Part shown: piece after piece, positions 22,528-34,821 of the stretch
Layout of the letters: every line of letters starts with the position of its first letter
How positions within the stretch are numbered: position 1 is the first letter of the stretch
Source of the DNA: Paulownia fortunei
Taxonomy: Eukaryota > Streptophyta > Magnoliopsida > Lamiales > Paulowniaceae
Direction: 5' to 3'
DNA: 64,000 bases
Assembly: GCA_019321725.1 (NCBI GenBank)
Contig: CM033110.1
Location: 10,781,278-10,845,277, forward strand
Position numbers and translations under genes: made by a program
Notes under the pieces: generated by a model
The model's database searches: none
What the model was told of the DNA's origin: nothing
Seen by the model: only the letters and a program-made list of their open reading frames with translations

Positions 22528-24118
22528 TCTTGCCCTAGAACCATGTAATTGAAGTATTATAACTGAATTGAAGCTTTTACAAACTTAATTGATGCTTTTA
22601 CAAACTAGTCCCTTAAATACCTTAATTTCTCATCTTAGATACAGGTAAACATCATGTAATTGAATTATTATAACTCTAATAGCATGTACCTAATTGTTAG
22701 AACTCAATAGTAACATGTTTAGGTTGAGACATGCTAAGTTATCAAATGGGATAGATTCACATTTTTATATATTCTTGTTGTTCAATTCAATTGCATGATA
22801 ATTTTGACATCCTTAAGTATATCCAATCACTCCCAAATTTTTACTACACTCAGCTAACATATAGCGTGGTGTAACCATATTATAGAATTGCCAAAAATCA
22901 CTAATTTACTTCAGCAAAACTAGCCCCCTTATCACAGCACAAAAACTGCAAGTTCTATCATGACAGTTTTGAATGTCTCTTCAAATATCAAACCATATTT
23001 CGATTTATAACCTCTCCAAACTTACATAGATCACCTAAAATCATATATAAACACATATATGGTAAAATATATAGGTTTTAATCAAGTTATCATACATATA
23101 TAAAGCTTTCAAAACTAAAAAATTCAGCAAGTATACAGTTTATGTCCCTAGTGATTTCTATTGTGATTTTGAAACTAAAAATCCTTCTTTTGTTAATTAC
23201 AAGACCAAAAATAATATAGTAATGTGATTATAAACAATAATAGATTAAAAATCATAAATCCTCAAATAATTTAGGAACTGAAATAAAAAACATGAGTTAA
23301 GTTCACCTATGCACAATTTTAAGCCTCTACTTGCTCCTCCTTAATTCCCTTTGCTTCCTTCACTTTTTTATTTACTTGAAATCACTTGAGAGAAACTAAT
23401 AAAATTCAATATGGAGGTTTGGAAGGTGAAATAGCTCATAAAATGGTTTATGGTTGTGGTTCAATGCTTATATATGAAGAAAGCTTGAGGTGGTGGCTTG
23501 AGGTGGCAAGGCTTGAGGTGTCAAGTGGTGATTCAAATTGGATATTATACACACCTTATACAACTCTAATATATTATTTTCAATATTTATTTATCTATTT
23601 ACAACCTATTTTAATTTTTGTATAATTGGATAATAAATTTTACCATAATTTCTTAACCGTTCATTCGATCTCCAAACCGATTGACATTCGATTCTTAAAT
23701 GATTGTCTAGTTTTCATTTCTAAAATCATATGCATATATGGACCTTGTAATATGACACTTAAATCATATTATATCATGTCCAATATCCCAAGTATGTTAA
23801 TTTATGGATGTATACTTTTAAAACACTTTAATCTAATTGAATCGAATCATTTAAGCTTACTATTAACACCTTTTAACATTTCCAAAATTATAACATATAA
23901 CCTATGAATATTCAATATATTGACCAATCTATTACTTTTCTTATGTAAATATAGAATTACATAATTAGGTTATAAGATCTCAACCACTAACATAATGTGA
24001 TAGCATTAGAGGTCTAATAATTAAGAATACTATATAAGATATCATGTAAATGTTAATGCAAATTAGCCTATAAATAGCATGTAATGTATGAATCAAATTG
24101 TGAGATTTGGGTATTACA
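22528..24118 (-). repeat. C2 3' LTR, truncated, minus strand
   Basis: On the minus strand it begins TGTAATACCCAAATCTC at 24118, just after a purine-rich tract, and follows the start of the C2 LTR at 27268. Common blocks include ATTACATGCTA, TTGCATTAACATTTACAT and GTTGAGATCTTATAACC. Only the first ~1.6 kb remain; the 3' part is replaced by the B LTR piece. Short plus frames (23386-23907) are in LTR DNA and show no domain. Confidence 0.8.
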
Positions 24119-24975
24119 TCTTCTCTTTCTTATTAAAATTTCATCCTTGAAATTTACTTATCAAAAGAGTTATGGATACTAAACTTTCATATCATCTTTC
24201 ATTTCCTAAGTAGCTTCTTCTGTTAAATGATTTATCCGTAATACTTTAACCAAAATGGGATCATTTTATTTTTTAGTTATTTTACTTCTCATAGAAGAAT
24301 CCCTTCTGGTCTTTTTCCATAACTCAAATCTGCTTTCCTCAACATAGATACATGAAATACATTGTGCCCTTGAGATAGTAATGTAGGTAGGTCGAGTTTG
24401 TAACCAGCATCCCCAATTCGTTCAATAATATGAAATGGACTAATATATCTAGGACTTTCCTTTCTTTCCAAACCACATAATCCCTTCAATAGAAGTACCT
24501 TCAGAAATACTTGATCTCCTACTGTAAATTCTAATATTATTCTTCTTTGATCTATAAAACTTTTTTGTTGCCTCTAGGTAATCTGTATTCATTGACGAAT
24601 TTTTGTCATTGCTTCTGTCATTTCTCGAATCATATTTGGGACCAAAAGCTTCTTTTCACCAACCTCATTCTAATGAACTGTAGATCTACATTTTCTACCA
24701 TATAATGCTTCATAGGGGTCCATTCCATTAGTGGACTAATAGCTCTTATTATAAGAGAATTCCACTAAAGGTAAAAATTTGCTCCATTGACCATGAAAAT
24801 ATAATACACAAGCTCTAAGCATATCTTTCATTGTTTGTATTGTTCGCTATGATTGTCCATTAGTCTGGGGATGATATGCAATACTGAAAGATAATTGTGT
24901 TCCTAATGCCTTCTGTAAACTCTTCTACTATCAAAAATAATAGATAGTAGTACACCGTGAAGTCTGACCATTTCC

Positions 24976-25007
<32 letters not shown>

Positions 25008-27267
25008 ATGTGTGTGTGTGTGTGTGTGTGTGTGCATAATGGTCCATGGAATAGGTGGAACAAATTAAAAGAAAGTGAGCAGATTTAGTTAACCTATTAA
25101 TAATAACCCAAATTACATCATGACCTTTAACTGTTTGGGGTAATCCCGACATGAAATCTATAGTAATTCTTTCCCATTTCCATCCCAGAATAAATAAAGG
25201 TTGTAAGGTTCTTGCTGGTCTTTGATGTTCTGTCTTTATTTTTTGACATGTTAAACATTGTTCTACAAATTGAGTAACATCTCTTTCCATACCTGGCCAC
25301 TACTAAGGCGTTATCAAATCTGTATACATTCTAGTAGCTCTTGGATGTACTGAATGTGGCATTGAATGTACCTTCGCCATAATATCTTCCCGAATATTGT
25401 CTACATTAGGTACATATAATCTTTTTTAGAATTGCAAAATACCATTCTCTGACATTTGAAAATTAAAAGACTTTCCTAAAGTAATATCTTTCATTATTTT
25501 AGTAAAATATTCATCAACTTGTTGTCCCTTTTGAATTCTATCAATCAAAGTCGGTTGGAGTGTCAAAGCTACAAATTTAGCCTCTACTGATCCCTATTAT
25601 ACAATCTCTACATCTATTTTCTGTAGCTCCATTAACTCTAGTTTCTTTGTCAAAACTATAGCTGCAATATTTTAAGTTGATTTCCTGCTCAATGAATCAG
25701 CCACAACACTAGCCTTGCCAGGATGATAGTTAATAACACAGTCAAAATTTGTCACCAACTCAAACTATCTTCGCTGTCGCATATTTAACTTTTTTTGGGT
25801 GAATAAATATTTTAAGCTCTTATGATCAGTATATATCTCACATCGTTCACCTTACAAATAATGTCTCTATATCTTAAGTATAAACACCACTACTGCAAGC
25901 TCTAAATCATGTGTAGAATAATTTTTTTTCGTACTCTTTAAGCTGTGTAGATACATAAGGAACTAATTTACCATTTTGCATCAATACACATCCCAACCCA
26001 TTTTTCAAAGCATCACTATAAACCACAAAGCCTCTAGTACCTGATGGAATAGAAAAAATAAGAGCTGAAGTTAACCTCTTCTTCAATTCCTGAAAATTTT
26101 TCTCACAAGCATCTGTCCATCTAAATATTGCACATTTTCTAGTTAATTATGTCAGAGGAGAAGCTATCTTGGAGAATCCCTCCACAAATCTACGGTAATC
26201 TCCAACTAAACCTAGAAAAATTCGTACTTTTGAAGGATTAGTAGGTTGTGACCAGCTATTAATAGCTTCTACTTTACTTGGATATATAGTTATTCCTGCT
26301 CCTGATATCATATGTCCCAGAAATACTACTCAATCCAACCAAAATTCACATTTCTTAAATTTAGCATATAATTGTTTCTTCTTCAGAACATCTAAAACCA
26401 TTCTCAGATATTCACCATGCTCTTCTTTTGTGCTAAAGTAAATCAGGATATCATCAATAAATACAATAATAAATCTATCAAGAAATTTTAATTACCCGAT
26501 TTATCAAATTCATAAAAGCTACTGGAGCATTTGTCAACCCAAACGGCATCACCAAAAATTACATAATGTCCATATCTCATGGTAAATGTTGTCTTGGTGA
26601 TATCATCCTCTTTTATTTTTCGTTGATGGTATATAGATCACAGATCAATTTTTGAAAATATAGAGCACATTGGAACTGATCAAATAAATCTTCTATTCTA
26701 GGGAGAGGATACTTATTCTTAATTATAACTTTACTTAAATTTCGATAGTCTATACACAGTTGCATTATACCATCCTTCTTACATATGAATAGAATTGGTG
26801 CACCCCATAGTGAAAAGCTAGGTTTGATAAAACTTTTATCCAATAATTCCAATATTTGTATCTTCAATTCTTTCAGCTCAACTAGTGTGATTCGATATGG
26901 AGCTTTTATATATTGGAGGTGTTCCTAGATTTTGTTCAATGACAAATGCTATCTCACGATTTGGCGGTAATTCAAGAAGATCATGAGGAAATACTTCTGG
27001 ATACTCCCGAACAATTAGCACTTCATTAAGGATCAGATGGTGTTGTTTTTCAATGCTCATAACACTCACTAAATATCCCTCATAGCCACTATCCAATAAT
27101 CTTTATGCTTTCAATGTTGATATAATCGATAATTTGGAGCTTTTTACGATTCCAATAAAGGTGAATGGTTCCTTTCTATGAGGTTGAAAAGTCATTATCT
27201 TTCTCTGACAATCTATAGTAGCATGATACTTTGACAACTAATCCATAACCAAAATCATATCATAGTT
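24119..27267 (-). pseudogene. C2 pol (protease end to integrase), minus, broken
   Basis: The minus strand carries the protease end and linker (SGYEGYLVSVM, about 27060; PPNREIAFV, about 26960), RT ([37 protein letters not shown] at about 26450-26475), RNase H (about 25650-26180), the integrase zinc region and core (QCLTCQKIKTEHQ; MDHYA) and the C-terminus (ERIGDAGYKLDLP; HNVFHVSMLRK, about 24340-24450). The polypurine tract is at about 24119-24136. A compound microsatellite breaks the integrase. The upstream half is missing because a plus-strand C2 LTR begins at 27268 inside the protease. Confidence 0.88.
24977..25034. repeat. Compound (TA)n(TG)n microsatellite inside integrase
   Basis: An alternating TA run of about 26 bases is followed by a TG run of about 26 bases. 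It sits on the minus strand between the integrase codons for MDHYA and the VRLHG-type block. Related copies have TGTATATAATT-like coding sequence here (for example 11040 region in C1). The repeat thus probably grew from a short native TA/TG stretch after the gene died. Confidence 0.9.
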
Positions 27268-30227
27268 TGTAATACTCAATTCTCACTACTCACTTGGCCA
27301 ATGTGATTTCTGCATTACATGCTACTTATATACTAATTTGCATTAACATTTACATAGCATCTTATATAGCATTCTCAATCGTTAGATCTCTAATGCTATC
27401 ACATGTATTAATGGTTGAGATCTTATAACCTAATTAAGAAATTTAATATTTAGAAAAAAGAATGAATAGATTGGTCAATCTATTGAATATTCATAGGTTA
27501 TATGTAATAATTTTAGAAGCAATTAAAGGTATTACTAGTAAACCAATATGTTTCGATTTAACTAGATCAAGGAGTGTCAAAGGTATACATCCATAAACTA
27601 ATAATACTTGGGATATTAAATATGATGTGATTTGATTTAAGTGTCATATTTCAAGGTCCATATGTGCATATGATTTTATAAATGAAAACTAGATAATCTA
27701 TTTAAGAATCGAATGTCAATCAATCTAAAGATCAAATTAATGGTTAAGAAATTATGGTAGAATTTATTATCCAATCGTACAAAATTAAAATTAGTTGTAA
27801 ATAAAGAAATAAATACTGAGAAATACCAGATTAGAGTTGTATAAGTTGTGTATAATATCATATTTAAACCACCATTTGACACGTCAAGCTTTGCCACCTC
27901 ATACTTTCTTATTAAGCTTAAGCTAACATCTCAAACTAACATCTTAAACCCTTCACCCTTAAGCCATGACAGACCCTCATATCAGCCTTTTTTCAGCTTC
28001 CAAACACACACCTTAAGCTCCCCAAGTGCTCCAAATTGATTCCAAGTTGAAATAAAAGCAAGAAAAGCAAAGGAGAAGTGATTACCATCAAGAGTAACCT
28101 TAAAATCTGCATAGGTAACACTTATCTACAGTTTTGCCTTTGGTTTTTAGATTATTTTGAATGGGTTTATTATTTATTAAGCATTAAATATCTCTTACAA
28201 AAGTGTTAGAAAGTTTTTAGTTGGACTTTAGTGCACAAAGAAAAGGTTTTTGATGGCGAGCACTTAATAGGAAATACTTGTGGCAGAACTGTCACCTTAC
28301 TATTTTGTTATGTTTTAGGCTTCAAAAGTGTATGGTATGTTGAATAAAACCTATAATTATTACCATTCACATGTCCATATATGAGTGAAGAGTATTGGAA
28401 TGAATTTTGATCGGTTAGAAATTGAAATAGAGCATCATATTGGAGAAACACTAAAACTGCCAAAGTAGCAAAATCTATTTTGGTGTGTTGTGAAGGAGAC
28501 TAAATCAGGGGAGATAAATCCATGATTTTTGGCAATTATATGGTATGGTTATATGATTTTACATGTTATCTAAGTGTGTTAAAAAGTTTAGAGTGAATAA
28601 ATATGCCTAAGGATTCTAAATGTTTTTATGAAACTTAATGTGACAACAAGGAAAATAGAAGACGGAAATCTGTTCCATTTTACTTCTTGGCATGTTTCAA
28701 CATATCTATGGTAAAATTGATGTTTCACATTTAGAGAACAGTTATAATAGTTATAACACATCAATTAGGTGATTTTATCATATACTTAAGATGAGAAATC
28801 AAGGTACTTAGGAGATTGTATTAGGTTTCGTCCCTAGTAAAGTTTGATTGTTACATAGTTAAATTGAAATTCAAGGTCCTTGTACAGGATTAAGCATAAT
28901 GAAGTTGTTGATTGAGGATAGTGATTGATATCTTATATTTTTGAAAATTATTCACACCTAAGGTTGGGGAGTAACACCTAAGAAACTAAGAAGTAAGGTA
29001 CGATCGATTAAAGGTATGTGAAAATCCATTTGCAACTACAATGCATGGACATAGTATTTTTTGCCTTATCTATATTAAATGTGATCCTTGTGTCTTGATG
29101 AGTGTATTATGAGTAATATAAATATCTTATAGTGCATAAGTTGCTTGGATGATGGGACATAGGATCCATTATGTCATTGAGCATGCCATTCATCAGCATT
29201 TACACGTGCATAGATAACACAAGCTCATAGTTGAGGTTTTGCATGCATGATATTATTTTCAGAAAGAAAATGTTTTGGTTAGCCACTACTAGTGCACCGA
29301 GGCATGCTTATGTGATATTTTGGAGTGCCCTGAGTGTTACTTCTCTGAGGATCATAGGGGTTGATAGGGGGTGTGCCTCTGGTGGTCACGAGATGGTGGA
29401 CCAATTGACTGTGCCCTTGATGACTTCGCTGGTGGGAAGAATTCTGGAGGAACAAAGGGGAAGACAGGGGGTGGACCTCTGGTGATTCCAGGGGATGGCC
29501 CGTGGACTGAGTTAATTCATTTATGGCCATGTGATTATTGATTTTGTTCAGAGCTCTATCCGGTGTATAGTAGGTAGGCCAAGGGCCCAGTGATGGAAAA
29601 TAATTTTGATTGAACTATTTTAGTTCAGGAGCTAACATTCTTGGTATGATTTCTTAGAGATGCATCGCATATATATTAGATTATCTCTTCAGTATTCATG
29701 ATTTTCACTTACTGAGCAGCTCACGTAGTTCATGCATTGTAGATAAGGATGGTGATACCTGAGACTCTGAGGCTTACTAGGCTAGTGGTTAGAGCTCCTA
29801 TGGGCCTCTGAGGATTACTGTACATGGATGACGACCTGCTGGGTTGTGTTGTAGGCATATTCTAAATTTTACTATCATTATTATTGTGTAAATTATTATT
29901 TATATATAAAAGGTTACAAGATGAAAAATGTCCTTACTTCTTCCGATTTGAATCTATCGTATTATAATTTTGGGATGCCATGTCCTATATAACTCTTGAA
30001 ATTTTATAGTAAATAATTTTGAGAATAGCATTACTGTAATGGGTGTTGTGTTTTTATATGAACGATGGTTTTTTTTATATACAGGGTTATATGTGAGAAA
30101 ATATTTTACTATTTCTTAAAGTGCTACATTTGACAAAAAAATATATATATACACATGCACACACATGTGCTACCTTGTCAAAATTATTGTTATATCAATA
30201 TCTATATTTATTGGTGGGGGTGTTACA
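27268..30227 (+). repeat. C2 LTR, full length (2960 bp)
   Basis: It begins TGTAATACTCAATTCTC and ends GGTGGGGGTGTTACA, followed after 3 bp by the primer site TGGTATCAGAGC (30231-30242). That makes it a 5' LTR. It shares the whole layout with C1 and, in its later half, with B. A module of about 100 bp beginning TTCTCTGAGGATCA is present twice (about 29340 and 29440). It starts inside the protease of the minus C2 pol, so it most likely inserted there. No target duplication can be tested because the other end is lost. Confidence 0.87.
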
Positions 30228-30441
30228 GAGTGGTATCAGAGCCCGATTTGTGGTTCTGTATACTGTCCATGTACATGACCTTTGAAACTGGTGGAGCTCA
30301 ACCTTGCTAGTAAGTTTTATATGTTGTATAATTCATTTTGTATTTCATGAATAATATTGGCCATGTGTTTTATGATTTTGTATAAAATAATATTGAGGCA
30401 GACCCATTAGTAATAACATGTATAAAATTTATGTTTGGTAT
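30228..30441 (+). pseudogene. C2 leader fused to protease remnant (gag deleted)
   Basis: After the primer site comes the leader (CTGTCCATGTACATGA; CTCAACCTTGCTAGTAAG). At about 30390 the DNA passes from TATAAAATAATAT into the protease region (GAGGCAGACCCATTAGTAAT). This is the same fusion seen on the minus strand at about 2261. Gag is entirely missing. After ~55 bp of protease the copy is cut by a minus-strand C1 LTR end at 30442. Confidence 0.82.
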
Positions 30442-31615
30442 TGTAACACCCCCATTACTACAGAACTATATATATAGTATAATTTAACATGATAAAGCTT
30501 GTGTGCATGTATTATTATTATTTTTTCCTGCAACATATTAATAAATAATAAACATTTTCCCACTCACAGACTAATATATATACCTGCAGAGGACCCATAA
30601 CAATCATAATATTTATATACCCGTGTACAGAAAAGTTATAAAAGTAACACATTGTACAAATCCCAAAACCTAATACAATAGACTACAAAATCAAATAAGT
30701 TAACAATCAACCCAACAGGTTGTCATCCATGTACACTGATCCTCAGAACCTGTAGGAACCCCAACAGCTTGCCCAGTAAGTCCATGGTATCAAGTATCAC
30801 CAGACTCACCTACAATGCATAAACTATATGAGCTAACGCTCAACAAGTAATGATTATGCATGTCAAAGAATAATTCACAATATCAATTCATGCATCTCAA
30901 CATGCTATGCCCACAATGCAATTTTATGCATCAAAATATTTCTCTCAAAATCATTTCTTTCTTGGGCCCCTGACCAACGCTACTATCCCATGCACCGGAA
31001 AAGAGCTCTGCACATCGCCATAATCCAATGGCCAATAATCATAAAAGCATGCAAATCCATGCATACTCATACGCATGCAAATCCATGCATGCGAACCTGT
31101 AAATCCGTGCATAAAACCATGCAAATCCATGCACGCTTCGGTGCACTAGTAGTAGTCAGTAAAATATTTTCCTTTCTCAGAATCATGCCGTGCAATGCAC
31201 GATTTATCACAATGCTTGTATATGATGTATGCACGTGCCAATGCCCATGTATATATGCTCAATAAACATGAATGACAGTAATGCATGCCCTCTACTACGC
31301 ACATATGATCAATGGTATTACATATAAATCACACATTTACTATGTCTATGCATTGTAGTTGCATATGAATCTTTACTTACCTTTGATCGGTTGTGTGTTA
31401 CTTATAGGTTTCTTAAGTATTATTCCCCAACCCTAGATATGAAATAATCTGTAAAAATACAAGATATCAATCACCATCCTCAAGTAACAAGTTCATTATA
31501 CCTAATGTAGTATAAAGATCTTGAATCTCAATTCAACTAACAACCTTACCACTTAGAAACTATAATCGAATTCAACCTTCTACGTACCTTTGTTCCACAT
31601 CTTAAATGTATACTT
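30442..31615 (-). repeat. C1 LTR, 3' part, minus strand
   Basis: On the minus strand it ends GGGGGTGTTACA at 30442 and matches about 3860-5067. It includes the CATGCA-rich minisatellite (inverted, 31050-31140) and the GATCAAAGGTAAGTAAAG block. It is cut at about 31615, where a plus-strand C2 LTR segment starts. A 91-aa plus frame (30990-31265) lies in the minisatellite and is not a gene. Confidence 0.83.
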
Positions 31616-32720
31616 AATGAGTGTATTATGAATAATATAAATATCTTTAAGTGCATACGTTGCTTGGATGATGAGACATAGGATCCGTTGTGTCATTGAG
31701 CATGCCATTCATCAACATTTACATGTGTATCCATAACACGAGCTCATAGTTGAGGTTTTACATGCATGATACTATTTTCAGAAAGAAAATATTTTGGTTG
31801 GCCACTACTAGTGCACTGAAATATGCGAGGCGTGCTTATGTGATATTTTGGGGTGCCACGAGTGTTACTTATTGTAGGATCATAGGGGGGTTATAGGGGG
31901 TGTGCCTCTGGTGGTCACGAGAGGGTGGACCACTTGACTGTGCCCTTATTAACTTGGCTGGTGGGAAAACTTCTAAAGGATCACAGGGGAAGACAGGGGG
32001 TGGAACTCTAGTGATCCCAGAAGATGGCCCCTATACTGAGTGAACTGTTTAGCCTAGTGATGGAAAATCATTTTGAATGAACTGTTTTAGTTCAGGAGCT
32101 TGCATTCCTGGCATGATTTCATAGAGATGCATCGCATATATGTTAGATTATCTCTTCAGCATGCATGATTTTCACTTACTGAGCGTTAGCTCATGTAGTT
32201 CATGCATTATAGATAAGCTTGGTGATACCTGAGACTCTAAGGCTTACTAGGCCGGTGGTTGGAGCTCCTACAGGCTTCTGAGGATCACTGTACATGGATG
32301 ATAACTTGCTGGGTTGTGTTGTAGGCATATTTTAATTTTTACAATCATTATTATTGTGTAAATTATTGTCTATATTTAAAGGGTTACAAGATAAAAAATG
32401 TTCTTACTTATTCTGAAAGTATAGGCTATTAGTTTGATTTTTGAGTCTATCTTAATATAACTTTGGGATGTCGTGTCCTATATAACTCTTGAAATTTTAT
32501 AGTAATTAATTTTTAGAATAGCGTTACTGTGATGGGTGTTGTGTTTTTATATAAACGATGATTTTTTTATATATAGGGTTATATGTGAGAAAATACTTTA
32601 CTATTTCTCAAAGTGCTACATTTGACAAAAAAATAATATATATACACATGCACACACATGTGCTACCTTGTCAAAATTATTATTATAACAATATCTATAT
32701 TTAGTGGTGTGGGTATTACA
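31616..32720 (+). repeat. C2 LTR, 3' part, plus strand
   Basis: It matches about 29095-30227: GAGTGTATTATGAxTAATAT at the start, the doubled GATCATAGGGG module, TGTACATGGATGAT, and the end TAGTGGTGTGGGTATTACA. The GTGTTACA end is mutated to GTATTACA. No primer site follows; instead the sequence switches to a minus-strand protease of element D. Confidence 0.83.
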
Positions 32721-34136
32721 TAGTCATTATTAAATCAACATGGAGTTCTTTATTTTCAATGGGAATAGCACAATCTCTTAAAACTTGGTTAGTTTGTTTT
32801 GAATCTCCAGAAGGAATTATCACATTGTAACTGACCTCAACAGTATCAGGTACTCTACCCAGCCTCTTCACATACTCAGTGGATATAAATGAGTGTGTAG
32901 CTCCAGAATCAAATGATACAAATGTTGGAATACCTAAGATAGAGAATTTACCTATTACCACTGATGGATTCGTCTCAGCATCTGATCTAGTGATGGTAAA
33001 AACTTTAACTTGCACTTTTCTTTGCCCTGTTGGATTTAGATAATATTGGCATGCTCTGGCAATATGTCCGACCTTCCCATACATAAAGAAGGTTTTGGTC
33101 TCTATAGGGCAGACTCTGCTATGTTGACCACCATATTTAGGGCAAGAAGATTGTGACATTGGTGCTTTGCTTGATAAATCTTTGTACGCTTACTCTGATC
33201 CCACTGTTATTGCCCTTATCTTTGTTGGAATTTAGATTTCTGATTCTACGTTTGAAATAGTCTTTTCTTTTCATTTCCATCTTATCGCTGCCCCTGCCCT
33301 TACTTAAAATGGCATCAAAACTCGTAAGCATGGGAAATTCTAAGTTCAGCTTGTTCTGCCACTAATGCTCTCTTAGTAATTTGTGAGTATCTCACTCCGT
33401 GGATTCCTGCCATATTCACATCTCTATATAGCTCTGATCTCCAGCAAGAAATCTTTTAATTTTCAATGCATCAGTGTTGGCCAAATGTGTGGCAAATCTG
33501 GACAGTTGTTCAAATTTATGAATGTATTCTCCAACTGTCATAGTTTCCTGTCGTAGCTATATAATTTCATTCATCTTTATTGAACAAATTATGATAGTGG
33601 TGTCTTCGATACTCCTCATTGTATCACACCAATATCCAGCACTACCTCGAAGCATAAATGATGAACACATCACTTTCTATTCTTCTGAAACTCTACTCTA
33701 CCGAAACATGTTTTCTAGAGTTCTCAACCAATCTTCTATAGCTATAGGATCTAATGCATCCTCAAACACCGGTGGGTTTAGTTTTATTAATCTTTCCCAA
33801 CTATCTCCACCTATTCTACTCCGAGTTGTGGTTGAACCATTTCAGCCCTTGGTTGTCACCCATATCCCTCTGTTGGATAAGTTGCTGAATTTGTTCTGAT
33901 TATCATTTAACAAACTTTATAAGTTGATTAATGATAAAATCACGATCATTATTCGGAATAGGTGAAATACCATTTTTTTTATAACAAATATTAGAACAAA
34001 TAGCCAATATAATTCATGAAATATATAATGTATTATAACATAAAATAAAACTTACTAGCATGGCTATGTTCCACAAGCTCTAAGATCATGTACATGGACA
34101 GTCTACGGAATCAAGACTTGGACTCTGATACCACAT
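32721..34136 (-). pseudogene. Element D gag and protease, minus, broken
   Basis: The inverted primer site (34123-34133, CTCTGATACCA) and a leader are followed on the minus strand by a decayed capsid region (about 33900-33340). Two zinc knuckles come next (about 33050-33150: CPKYGGQHSRVC, with one C now Y, and MYGKVGHIARAC, with C to Y). The protease holds the active site FDSGATHSF at about 32895-32925. The open protease/knuckle part is 32716-33159. It ends against the C2 LTR at 32720, and all of RT to integrase is missing. Its gag-pol type is the same as C1 although its LTR is B type. Confidence 0.87.
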
Positions 34137-34821
34137 TATCATAACCTCCCAAAAATATGTATACATATATATAGAAACAACTTATGAAACATAGTTTATA
34201 CATGTATGCGTGTGTAACTATTTTTTCTTTTTTTTTCCCACCTAGTTAGTTTGGCGAAACACTGATAAAAGTAAAGTGCTTTCACATCCTATAATACTGT
34301 ATATACATAGATAGTAATTTGAACAATAAGAAAGTCTATCAAAATGATCACAAACTCAGACTCATTTCCAAGGGAGTTTTGAAAGTGATATACATGATAA
34401 ATTCAAAAATATAATGCAATAGACTGTAAAATCAAAAGCACAGCCTACAAAATAGCCCAACAGGTGAGCATCCATGTACATTGATCTTTGAAAGCCTGTA
34501 GAAGCTTCACTGCCAGCCTAGTAAACTAGCGGTCTCAAGTCTTACCATGCTCACCTACAATACATGAACCACATGAGCTAACCCTTAATAAGTAAAAATC
34601 ATGCATGCCAAGATTATGATATAAAATCTCATGCAACTCATCTATAATATATGATGCAAAATTGTGTCATATTTGAGTGCTCATAAATCAAAGAAATTTT
34701 ATTCAAAATCACTTCATTTTATAGGGCTCTTGGCCCACCTATATTGCACTAGAAAGAGATCTGCATAATATCAATAATCAAATGGATAATAATAGATTGA
34801 TACAGTCGAGTGGACCATCCT
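34137..34821 (-). repeat. Element D 5' LTR (B type), part nearest the primer site
   Basis: On the minus strand it ends GGGAGGTTATGATA directly before the spacer and primer site of element D. It matches 1-777. It is interrupted after ATCCT (34817-34821) by a complete A element. The LTR resumes with the same ATCCT at 43325. Confidence 0.88.

Noticed and set aside
23386..23907. Two adjacent plus frames of 79 and 93 codons as a host gene
   Set aside because: They lie inside a C2 LTR (minus) and are AT-rich with no domain; the equivalent part of the LTR at 27268 does not keep them.
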